Assembly: GCA_002633025.1 (NCBI GenBank)
Contig: NMRB01000151.1
Coordinates: 440,764-504,763 of the forward strand
Direction: 5' to 3'
Length of the DNA stretch: 64,000 nt
From: Notospermus geniculatus
Taxonomy: Eukaryota; Nemertea; Pilidiophora; Heteronemertea; Lineidae
This document shows positions 53,601 through 64,000 of the stretch, piece after piece (within the stretch, counting starts at the first letter, position 1; each line of letters begins with the position of its first letter). The notes below the pieces were generated by a model that worked only from the letters and a program-made list of their open reading frames with translations, did not search any database and was not told the DNA's origin. Position numbers and translations under genes: made by a program.

Positions 53601-54689
53601 ACCAAGACTTCATCAGGAAGCCGTGACGTCATACTTGTCACCGTGACAGTTTCAAGACACACATCTCCCAAGTCAATGACCTGAACGACTTGAACTTCTC
53701 TCAATTACTAATCTACTTTAAATCCTTGGATACTGGCAAGAAAACCTTCTGAAGCAGAATGCAAATTCACCAGCGACATTTTAGACTGATTGGACCCTGT
53801 GGAATACTCTGTTCTCCAGACAGTTGCAGTTTTAGACTTCACTTTCTCGTCACGCAGCGCTAAGTAATCCAGGGATTTAAGTGAAAACTTCTACGAATTT
53901 GACACCTCAAGGTCGTCTTATAAGAAGGAAGTGGTGATTTTCTCTTCAAAATGTCAACTCCAGCTCCACTCGTTGCAGGAAATGATGGGTTTCGACTTTC
54001 CTATCTGTCCGTACGTGATGTCACGTCATCTTTGTGAAGTCGTTCACATCATCTTTGTCAAGTCATTCACATCGTATTGGTGACCTTCTCAGGTTGGAGG
54101 CATGTTTTCACAACACTGAAGAAGTCTTTGCATCATCCTTGACAAGCGTTACGATATCAAGACATCAATTTGCCTCAGGATCAAAGCCTCAATTTGCAGT
54201 GGAACGTCTGAATACACCAATCAAACATTCGTTCGTATTCGCATTTTGAAAATGTCAATCGAATTACTATTCGCTGACGATTCTGGAAACATCTCTTTCC
54301 ACTTCCCGCATAATGTCAAGGGAGACCAATGTATCAAACCTTCCCTCGTCATGCTTAGAGATATCGCCACAGATCTGTTCTACTCTAGAGGGAAATCAAT
54401 GAGAACCCAATGCCGATTTTGTCCGCGTATGGCAGTGAACTACCAACGTCATTAGGGAAGGATCAGACTTGCCTTGAATGGAATCATGCAAATAATTCAT
54501 TGTTCTAACCAGCGAGCATGCAGAAATCACCCAGGGTGCAATATTTATGATGTCGAGCCATCAAAACCTGGTCAATCTTCCGTGGGATCAACGGCCTAGG
54601 AGTTGATAGAGGAAGCAGGAGGTCACATCAGCTGCGCTCCTGCTACCATTGTTGTGAGACTGAGACATGAAATTGTCTGGAAGGGAGGT

Positions 54690-55110
54690 CGATCGATGCT
54701 TGAGAGAAGGGACGTCTCTGACTTGGGTCACTGCTTGGGAGGTTCAGCAGTCTCAACTACAAGAAATGGCAGGATCCCTCCTGCAGATTGAGATCAATCA
54801 CTCTGACTGATGGAGAGGGGTGCACGGTCCACTGCTATTGAGGATCAGCAGTCTCTTCTTGGAACTGGAGGGTGGCTCCTGCAGATGGAGATGGCATGGT
54901 CATTGATTGATAAGGGAGGGGCATGGTCCTGTTAACTGGGAACAATGCTTGGGAGGGTCAGCAGTCTCTGCAAGGAAGTGGAGGGTAGCTCCTGCTCATG
55001 CAGATGGAGATGGCATGGTCATTGACTGATAAGAGAGGGGCATGGTCCTACGTCTGAGGACGAAGTTTGGGAGGGTCAGCAGTCTCTATAAGTACAAAAC
55101 ATGGAGGCTA
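54690..55110. repeat. ~110-bp tandem repeat, four units
   Basis: Each unit holds 'gggagggtcagcagtctc', 'gtggctcctgcagatggaga', 'tggcatggtcattgattgat' and 'gaggggcatggtcc'. The first unit is the most diverged. Confidence 0.8.
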
Positions 55111-56104
55111 CTCCTACAAATCATATCGATTGTTGACAGAAGGGCACGATTGGATCGACTGAAGGGCCTGGTCCTGACCCTTTACACTGCTGGGGGGGGG
55201 GGCAATCGGATGTAACTCAATCAAGATAATCTGTCAGCCACTTCGGGGCGCTCAGAGGAGATGAATGGTTGCCTGATTAGAAACGGCTGTAGTATTGACT
55301 CTTCAACGGTCAAACTGGATTCAAAGTGGCCCTTTCAGTGAAACGCGTTATGCTCATTGACGCGGGGCTATCATTTCCACTATTTGTGTAAACTGATACA
55401 GAAAACAGCACACGTTTCCTTCGCATGGATGCTGATTTATGATCTGTCACGATTCCCGACACCAAGTGAGCATGACTAAATCCGCTCACCGCCATCATGG
55501 ACAAAAACCAATAATTTCCTCCCGTTAATGAAGTCATGATCACGCCATTTTTTCTTTATGTGTGTGGATGACAGTTCAGCCTTGTGGCGCAAATTCTGAA
55601 GAAGCTATTGAAAGAAATCAGTGAAATGACGCACCACATTGCAATAAAGATGCTAAGATCGTGGCACACTCGTGCTTGGATCAACAATTCAAGAGGTGCG
55701 ATAAAGATCTGGTCCCATCATGCATTCAAATCACCTTATCAGAGGTGACGTGGGATGACCGTGGACCACTTTCTGTCAGCATATCTCCACACTCTAGTCT
55801 ATCAGATGGATCAAGAATGAGCTTTTCATTGGAGTATCTTGATATTGAAAAGTTCGTTCAGTTAGACTTGCAGTTGGAGATAGATAACCTGAATGGAAAC
55901 CAACTTTAGCAGAGATTTTGAAGGGCAGGAGGGTGTCCCTGGCAGAGTATCAATTTTAAAAAGATCTGGTAGCCTTTCATGCCCTTCAGAACAATTTTCA
56001 TACTACCAGTCCTCATTTGTACATGGATGGCTGAAGACAGTGAGGTTTTGACGTTGTTATCCAAGGTGAGAGAAGATCGATCATCACCTCGACTTAACAA
56101 GGAT

Positions 56105-56500
56105 ACGTGTCACTAAAGTCAAATCTACAAAGGCACTGACACCCATACCATGGGGTCACATACGGCCATGAAGTCTACAACAGCACTGACACCCATACCT
56201 TGGGGACATGTACGTACATGTACTTCTCAATCAAATCTACAAAGGCACTGACACCCATACCATGGGGTCACATACGGCCATGAAGTCTACAACGGCACCA
56301 ACACCCATACCTTGGGGACATGTACATGTACTTCTAACAAATCTACAAAGGCACTGACACCCATACCTTAATACGTATGGTTATCACGTCTCAGGAGGAC
56401 CTGACACCCATTCCATGGGGACAGTTCTAGTACCAGCTACCAACTACGAAAGCACTGACACCCATACCCTTGAATCACGTACTGCTATCAAGACTCTGGA
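56105..56500. repeat. Higher-order tandem repeat, ~115-bp unit
   Basis: 'aaatctacaaaggcactgac' and 'acccataccatggggtca' alternate with 'gaagtctacaac' and 'cttggggacatgtacatgta' for about three rounds, then decay towards 56500. Confidence 0.85.
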
Positions 56501-57210
56501 GGACCTAACATCAATCTCCACCGAGCAGGAGTCACACGTACGCGTATCAAATCTACTAAGGAACAAATATCTTCCCGTTGATCTCATCCACCGGAACACA
56601 ATCCACTTGATCACAGCTCACATCTCTGTTGCTTCACGGCGCCCAATTCAATAGGGACAGACAGATGGACTCGGCGTCTAATGTAATAATCCGTGATTTA
56701 TTTTCTACAAACTTGGCAACACTGAAGAGTGAATGATGGTAGAATTCTGATTGGTATTGCTGAAGCGGCCGTTTTTTTCCATTTCGGTAGACCTCATTCA
56801 TTGGGTGAACATCTTGATTCCAGGACTGAATTATGGCCATTTTACCAGAAGAAAACATGATGAGAAGCCAAGGGACTGGAACTGGGAGAATTTTCGGTGG
56901 AATCTTGAGCCGTGTGCAGGATCCAAAAATCAATGACCACTAAGAATCTGACTGAGCACATTTGATGATCTGTAGCTGTGGTAACAAGGTCAAGGTTCTT
57001 CATTCTTGAAGTAAATCGACTTCGATCATGACATGATCTGCACTATTGTACACGTAGTGTGCACTTCGCAGTCGACGTCACGTCAGTATGGATGGACTGC
57101 CAGTCAAAAGTGACGCATTTTGTTGCAATGTCAGTAGGGGTGGACTGCCGAGCAAAAGTGATGGTCTGTCAACCTACTCGTGGATTGCTGCTCAAATGTG
57201 ACGTCACAAT

Positions 57211-57400
57211 GAGAGACTTTACTGCCATTAGGCCACCACCAGTTAGCGGTCTGAGAGCGTCACAGAATTTGACGTCACAGAGAAGAAATGCATGCCATTA
57301 CATCATCCATATTAATGCCGTTGCCTATGACCATGACATCAAATTTTGGTGTTCCAGGACTGCTAACTGGTGGTGGCCTCTACCGGCAGTCAAGTCTCCT
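57211..57400. mobile_element. MITE with TIR GAGACTTTACTGCC (copy 1)
   Basis: 'gagactttactgccattagg' and 'ccaccaccagttagc' at the left are matched by 'gctaactggtggtggcc' and 'cggcagtcaagtctc' at the right. It contains TTTGACGTCACAGAGAAG. A second copy is at 59612-59793. Confidence 0.8.
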
Positions 57401-58454
57401 ATTATAGTCACAACGAGTCGCTGATGTCAAGCTCTTTACCATCAGTTGAAGCATGTGGCGCAGTTGGTTCCAAGTGTGGAGCTTTGAGCATTGAGCCCCT
57501 AGAGTAATGAGTGTCGCAGTACCAGAAGCTGTCACCATGGACATCAAACCAATCGACACAATAATAATTCCGATGAGAACATTCTCCAATAATAGACAGA
57601 TGCAGTATATCATGATTTACTATTCCCGCCAGATTGAATGAGCCGAGCCAGAAACAGCTAACGCGCCACTATATCCCAATCTTCATGTAGCAAGCATCCT
57701 GCCGTGCATACATTATTAAAACATTCTGAAGGAATACAGAAGCATCTCCTGACAGGTTGGCAGTTCTCTTTAATCACCGGGTGAACACCGCACCCAGTAG
57801 GGTATTACGAAATTATTACATGAATATTCTACTTCTAGACTGTAAAGTGGCAAAAAGTTGCCTGTGTGGCGATAGACTGGAAGACAGTTTTTGAGAGGAA
57901 GTTTGGGGTAACAAACGTGTGACCTCATTCATCGACCCCTCTCACTAGCCCCAGCTGTCAAAGTCTGATTCGCAGCTCAAGACGCTCCTGAAAGACCGAA
58001 CTTGGTTTCCAATCAACCTCTCACCTCCCTTTGCGTCATCAAGACCTACATACTCGGTGTTTACGTTCACAATACAATCAGATGTAGCAGAGCGGGATTG
58101 CTTGTCTCAAATATTCATTTGTGTCGTAATCCCTTGTGGGAGGCATGGCTTGGCTTACTCCTTCTTTCACTGACAATTCATCCAAACAATCTCATCCAAT
58201 ATCAAGAGATGAGCGCACAAATAATCACCGAGTTCTCATTTCTTTGGGGAGTTGAGGGGGATGTTGGAGGAGCGAGAATTAACCTCAGTTTGACGCAAAG
58301 AGCACAGTACTCCTATTCGTAGGCTCAGTGATAATGCCAACGGACGTATTGCCATTGTGCGCAATCACGGCAGGGTTTGGATTTGAGACAAGCCAAGGCA
58401 GATGGAAATGAGCTCCCATGCAGAAGGTGGAGGAATTCAGCCCCATTTTCAAAT

Positions 58455-58620
58455 AGTGATTTCCACCACGGTTTGCGGTGATGGAGTGGTGCGGTTTTCA
58501 CAGGCATCGGGATAACCACCAAGCCATGTATTGTTAAACCATTGAATGATTATCCAAAACCATGTGAAAACCGCACCGCTTGCCGCAAACCACGGCAGAA
58601 TCCACTGTCCAAGTGGAAAC
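58455..58620. mobile_element. MITE, second copy of the 9654-9838 family
   Basis: It shares 'gcggttttcacaggcat', 'catgtattgttaaaccattg' and 'ccgcttgcc(g/a)caaaccacgg' with the 9.65 kb element, and is itself an inverted repeat. The terminal ~20 bases have diverged. The 132-codon minus frame here is only the repeat. Confidence 0.75.
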
Positions 58621-59611
58621 AGGACTGCTGTATCCAGAGTCGGCAAGAAGTCTGAAATTGTCTTGAAAGCTGACACCAGTGACACAAACTGCCCATAGCT
58701 TTGTATGGTTAAAATTGCCCATAGAGAGACAACCCCTCCTAGAAAACTCACAGGTGGAGCAGCACCTTCAGAGGGAACAACGAGATCAGCGCCACTACCA
58801 TTCGAAAGGGTGACGGTTTCATAACTTTTAGCAAGAAACCAAGACATAAAGCAATTTGGACAAGAACCGAAATTTTGTCCAATATGTTAAACCAGCGTTC
58901 AATGTCTGCTTGCTCATTAGTGAATACAAGTCATATTTATTCAAGCGGTACAGCAGTATACGTCCTGTTATAAGCGCCAATTTTCATGTTCTCCGCAAGC
59001 ACAATACCGTCTTTCTCAGCAGTTTGAATGGAAACCAGTACTCCGCTGGAAGGCAATATTTTTTAATGACATTTTATAGACGGCCCCCTGGGCATATCAA
59101 AATGCACAGATATTGTCAATCTCATTTGGCAAATATTTGCTTTTGGAGCAATTTCATGGCGTTGTAAATATGAAAGGCAAGAAAGATACAGACCAACATC
59201 AAATGTGCCGGAAGCTTCCAAATGAAGAATGGAATCATATGCGCTTGGGATACTTCACGATTACACAGATATTAGCTGTGCATTTAGGCATACTGGACCT
59301 TCGCCCTCATAACGTCTGGTCGGATCTTCACACAGTGTCAAGGCCCACAGGTTGTACTGTACAGGCGAGGTATAGGCCCACATGTACTGGCCGGTACATG
59401 TAAATGCCTCTGTCGTTGTCCCCCTACCATCAACACATGCAGGACAACTCTACAGTGGACGTTGGGAGGGCGAAGTATATTCGGTACATAGTGGTTTAGG
59501 CTGGTCTTCCCTCAGACGCCCTACTAAATCTGCTACCCCACCCCGCCGACTACATGTACAAGGGCCTACACATTCATCACTTAAAGGAGAGAACCTGTAC
59601 GAAAAAGCCTA

Positions 59612-59793
59612 TGAGATACTTTACTGCCATTAATGCCACCACCAGTTAGCGATCCTAGAATGTCATCAAATTTGACGTCACAGAGAAGTGCACGCCACAA
59701 CGTCATCCATAACGACGTGAACGTCTGTGACGTCAAATTTTGTGACTCTCTAGGACAGCAAACAGGCGGCCTCTAACAGCAGTAAAGTCTCCC
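59612..59793. mobile_element. MITE with TIR GAGACTTTACTGC (copy 2)
   Basis: Left 'gatactttactgccattaat' and 'gccaccaccagttagc', right 'gcctctaacagcagtaaagtctc'. Two TGACGTCA sites face each other in the interior (TTTGACGTCACAGAG and CTGTGACGTCAAA). Confidence 0.8.
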
Positions 59794-59926
59794 ATTGGAA
59801 GTGTCACTGAAACAGCGAAAGGCAGGTTTATCCGTTCGCGATCATCACACTCTCCAACCCAACCCGACCGAGCACAACCCTTTGTAATGTAGGGGCTTCC
59901 TCTCATCAGGACCACCACTCCTACTC

Positions 59927-59998
59927 AATACACACACACATGCATGCACGCACACCCACCCATCCACACGCACACACACACACGCACACACACACACA
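59927..59998. repeat. (CA)n microsatellite, impure
   Basis: A CA/CACG-rich run with 'tgcatgcacg' and 'cccacccatccac' interruptions. Confidence 0.95.
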
Positions 59999-62124
59999 AG
60001 AGGACATTTCTTACAACCCACACATGCTGTCCGCCATGTTTCTGATTGTACGCTAAAGTCCAATTATTATACAATTTCCACAAGATCTCATATGAATATC
60101 AGGACGGCATCTAAGGAGTACTTCATCATTACTTATTCTTGAACAATACACAGCGATTCATATACCATGTTCTCCAATGCAAACCATTGATTTTCATGCA
60201 ATAAACAAGACCAACTTCAATCCCGCAACACCAATTCTTAACTTTTTTTACAACAAATTTAATCATGAGTTGCCTCTAGTGATTTATCAGAAATAGTAAA
60301 AGAATACTAAAAGAAACGTTGATTTAGATTCATCAATTCTGGGCACTGGAACTAGTGACACCAAGGGCCGTTAGTCAATAGCTGCTGTCAGCCATCTTGG
60401 TCCTTCGACACGCCCACAGGACAGACGCCAGTTCTGACCGGCCCACTTGTGATCGCAGGAAAGACTGGAATGGTGAACTTTTGCCACTGTGGATTTGGTG
60501 TTGCTGTCGGAGAAATCTTCACAAACCCATCAGGTTTATAGGTCTTCTTGAAAGGAATAGCATCCTTACTGAACGCTAGTGCAGTGCTGCCACCTACTGA
60601 CAAAGGCCCTCGTTCTGTGGAATATAGATAGGCTGCAGTTGACGTCTTGTCACTTTCTCTTGATGTTGTCTACACAAGGTCGTCATGAATGGCACAAGGT
60701 TGCCTCACAAGGTCATTCTGCAGGACACAAGGTCAAGGTCATCCACACAAAGGTCGTTTTGACTATGACCTCCTAAAAACATTTCCTGTCATGGCGTCGG
60801 CACTTATGAATCCCACGACCATTTCATTTCATTTCATTTCATGTCATGGTCTTTGTTATTTCAACAAACAATAATAATGGACCTTTACAAAGACGAAATG
60901 CACAACACCACACAGCACTGAATGCAAGAAACTTGGTTTGGTCAGCCGTTATGAATCAATGATGACCATATGACCTTCTCCACATTAAAAATGAAGTCGG
61001 AACACCAACAGCGGCTATTTTCTCCAATATCTTCCTCCGCCAGCGTTCTCATATATTATAGACTAAGACGCCTTGTAGCGATGGTAATCGGTATTGATTC
61101 GACGGCCACAATGTATCTTCCTCGATTCCTTCATTCCCTGTAGTCAATCAGCTGGCCATTCATGTTGTCAGAACAAGTATTTTCACTGCATGGAACATAA
61201 TGGTGGGAGAATGATGTTCATTTCTCATGCTCGTTAACTCATTAAATTCTGGCAATGTATTTCAGAAATTTGATTTTCCCTGTGCTCCTGTAAGTCAAGA
61301 GGAATTCAAGTGCTGAAGGGGTTGTTTAGTTCCTGAAAATAGACACTCTTGAATACCAAACTTCTTTTATTTGGGGAAATCTGACAGGGAGCGCTCGCCA
61401 ATACCGTCTTGCCGTGCAGCCCATTTTTTAGGCCCTCGACATGTATTACTTTTTTTAAAAGATAGGCTACCAGCAACTTCTACCAGTTGTGGGCCCACGA
61501 AATGTATACATGTCTTGTTCAGACCTGCGTGAAATCCCACCTCAAGATTTCCTCTGTCTTGGACCCTTGTGCAAATGGCAGTACCGATAGGCCAGAATGG
61601 GAAGGTTGAAAATGAAGAGACCATTCTAAAGAAGTTAGGTGATAAATAAAACATGAAGATGGAATTTACTTCACGAGACGTCCCTGTCAATTAGCATCGT
61701 ATCAAAATCATACCGAACCAAAATAGTCCCATGAATACTATCATTTATTTAATACCATGCTAAAGATAGAATCCATTAGCATTCTGCTCCTCCTAGAAGC
61801 GGACAGCGAGTCATAATGATGATGGTTATAGTAGACGACCTTTCACTGCTGTCATACCTACAATCAGATGTCTGACAGCTACAAGTTTGATACACCTGAC
61901 AATTCAACGGCAAAGTGATGGCCTGGCTTTGACGTGATCGGCTCATATTTCCCGGCGACTGTAATCTGTAGCACAGAGATTAGCGAAAGAAGCATTCATT
62001 CGAAGCTTGGGAGAGAATGAGGCAGAATTCTGAAACAAACGTGACCTGATCTAGCAAAAGTAGGCGCATGTCACAGCTGAGGAACTTAGGGTTGACGGCC
62101 TCACAACACAATAGCTGAAATGTA

Positions 62125-62222
62125 GGCCTACATGTATGTCTCTGAAGGTTGACAAGTGAACAGCAGTGATAATAGTTGAGTAAACTGATGACCAGTGATG
62201 ATCACCTTGCTGGAGTGGGTCA
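62125..62222 (-). mobile_element. Partial MITE of the CCACTCCAGCAAAAG family, reversed
   Basis: Read on the minus strand it gives 'gtgacccactccagcaagg', 'gtcatcagtttactcaac' and 'cacttgtcaacctt', matching 20648-20830 and 40495-40693. Confidence 0.65.
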
Positions 62223-62245
62223 CAAATCCATCCACATCACTGCAG

Positions 62246-62416
62246 CGGAAGAACGTCTTCCAATCCACGTCTTTCACAGGAAAACAGTCGGTTCCAGCAG
62301 CCGGAGAGAATCTTGGCAATACAATATTTTCCAATCATGGCTACATTGTTCCAGATCGCCAGGATCACGCTCTGGTTACAAAACAGCTGCTGGCTTCCAC
62401 AGACTCGATATCCGAG
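62246..62416 (+). CDS. Possible isolated exon of an unknown gene
   Basis: A 57-codon open segment with acceptor catcactgcag and donor GAG|gtaccg, phase 0 to 0. It reads RKNVFQSTSFTGKQSV ... YIVPDRQDHALVTKQLL and resembles real coding sequence in amino-acid content, but I know no family for it. It begins 24 nt after a MITE. No partner exons were found. Confidence 0.25.
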
Positions 62417-62689
62417 GTACCGCCTGTAGAAAATGACGCTGGAGATTGGCCTCGAATTTGCAGGAGGGGATGGCAAGTGAGACAATTTGAAAATTTGATC
62501 GTTTTGATATGATGTTTATTCCGCATTTCTGATATCGTTCCTGGAGACAATTTTATCGTACGCTAAAGGGATGTCAAGACTGGGATCCTGTGTTTAACCA
62601 TGGACCCGTATAATGGATTATAAATGGTTTAGAAGAAGCCAGTCAAGTGGATTATGGACTGAGTTGTCAAATTGCGTTCAAGCTTCATA

Positions 62690-63153
62690 AGGGCCGTTTA
62701 GACGACAGGCAAAAAATCCACATACGATCAGATTGAATCTGATTGTGGTTCAAAACTCTTGCGTGTAAACGCTACCCAATGTGGATTTAAAATGTACCAC
62801 CGATTTTGCTGGTCCCGAATCCACATTCGACCGCATTAAGACCACATTGGACCATGCACATACGACCATTTAATTTCTCGTCTGAACGCAAATAAGACCC
62901 GAATCCTGATCATTCTACCTGAGCGCATGCGCACTGATGTGGTTTTTCTTCGTCCACACTTGCTTGACCGCACTCGCTGTGGAGAGTTCCACAAGGGTAA
63001 TTTGAAGTCGGAATGTGACCAGATTAACATGCGTGTGTAAACGCTACCCAAAAACTTGGAACACATCCGGTCCAGAATGCGGGTCGATCGAAGCGAATAT
63101 ATATCGGATCAAATCTGAATGAGTTTTTTGGGCTTGGTCGTCTAAATGGCCCT
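62690..63153. mobile_element. 464-bp non-autonomous element, TIR AGGGCCGTTTAGACGAC
   Basis: Left end AGGGCCGTTTAGACGAC is matched by GTCGTCTAAATGGCCCT at the right. The internal subrepeat 'gtgtaaacgctaccca' occurs at about 62764 and 63035. It has no transposase. The style resembles the 9654 element but the sequence differs. Confidence 0.8.
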
Positions 63154-64000
63154 CTTAGTTCATTCGTGGGAGGCTACTACTAGAAAGTACCGACTGATAG
63201 TGATAAAGTCTCAGCAACAAGACATTTTGTGGAAACGTACCACATATCGACAACATCCGCTGCGCAAACCAACACCAGCAGACTCGCATTTCAGACAAAC
63301 AGTCTTCCCACGTACATGCCAAAATAGGCTCCTCCTCCACTGCCGAAATGGTCGTTTACACGAGTTTAACATGAATCAATGATGTCCCCAGAGATGATTC
63401 ACAGTGTCCTGTTCTATGCTGAAGCATGCATACCACTGCTCATATCATGCTCTGACAAAATCAATGGCTTGCCTACAGTACCATCCTCATACGTCTTCCG
63501 TGGAGACGACTTAAAATCCCATTTTTCTTGCAAGCCCCATTTGTCATAATCCCAGTTCTGTCACAAATTTGCTTTATTATCACTGAGCCTCTCGGCTGGT
63601 GCGATTTGAAAGCAGGTTTCTTCTGGAAAAGTGCACTTGAGACTAATGACCGGCAAAAATGACCAGAGAGTAGTCTTGAACGAGTGTTAACACTATCCCG
63701 GCAAGGATAAACATGTATGGGAGCGAGTCATGCCTCCATCAGTAGTCCAACTAATGCCATCATGGCAATTTCTTCAAAACTATGAAATATATGCTGAATA
63801 TCTCATGTGGCCACGTCATGTAAAGTATATTCATCAAACGTCATGATGCGCTCCACTGCTTTTGGTCAATCGCAGAGCTAACTTCCTAACTTGTGGGTCT
63901 GAGTGTGCCCTGAATGTCAAAAGTACTCAGTAAGAGCTTTCCAATGAATACCCATGAGACAGTCTTACAGCATTTTCATTTCAATGGAATTTGGAACAGC

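Noticed and set aside
58449-58847. 132-codon minus frame, hydrophobic (FTWFWIIIQWFNN)
   Set aside because: It runs through an inverted-repeat MITE shared with 9654-9838. The hydrophobicity comes from the repeat.
62237-62512. Alternative frames (86, 105 and 82 codons) over the 62.2-62.5 kb segment
   Set aside because: They overlap on both strands. Only the frame bounded by splice signals is kept, at low confidence.

Overview
The window is from an animal nuclear genome. It has GT-AG introns with consistent phases, SR-protein, mixed-lineage-kinase and M14 carboxypeptidase genes, tRNA-like SINEs, many short inverted-repeat elements, and a recurring GTAGGCCTAC-like intergenic motif. Low gene density and MITE-rich introns suggest a marine invertebrate (deuterostome or lophotrochozoan). 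I cannot place it more precisely. The sequence contains six single 'n' characters (6519, 11658, 21773, 36951, 42831, 49582), which look like contig joins. Two of them lie between near-identical ~0.7-0.8 kb copies, which suggests false duplication at the join.

Layout. 1-13 kb: three small exons (2955-3525) that end an unidentified protein; the rest is minisatellites, MITEs and unannotated sequence. 13-26 kb: the core of the window, two tandem genes for dual-RRM SR splicing factors of the SRSF4/5/6 (Drosophila B52) type. Copy A (13845-19271) is complete. Copy B (21792-25620) lacks the exons for most of RRM1, and its first visible exon lies 18 nt after an assembly gap. Copy A has a pair of alternative exons separated by only 47 nt, and two intronic C/D snoRNAs with the same 28S guide. 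Both copies carry, in the same intron, a conserved cassette whose reading frame hits a stop in its sixth codon. I read these as poison exons. 26-27 kb: a tandem array of hairpins interrupted by a foldback element.

28.4-31.6 kb (minus): a six-exon M14 metallocarboxypeptidase with a transmembrane segment at each end. 32.5-34.4 kb (plus): a transposon-derived gene that joins an RFX-type winged helix to the front part of a THAP9/P-element-like transposase, truncated before the catalytic core. 39-47.8 kb (minus): the 3' half of a mixed-lineage kinase (MAP3K9/10/11/21, slipper) with kinase C-lobe, leucine zipper, CRIB, a 21-nt in-frame microexon and a Ser/Ala-rich tail. Its SH3 and kinase N-lobe exons would lie upstream at higher coordinates; I did not find them up to 64 kb. 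48-64 kb: no gene I can support, only SINEs, nested MITEs, tandem repeats and a (CA)n tract.

Working together: the SR region looks like a self-regulated locus. SR proteins promote inclusion of their own poison exons and so trigger nonsense-mediated decay, and the introns also carry rRNA-modification guides. All splice structures here were inferred by eye from splice sites, frame and phase. RNA-seq would decide them.
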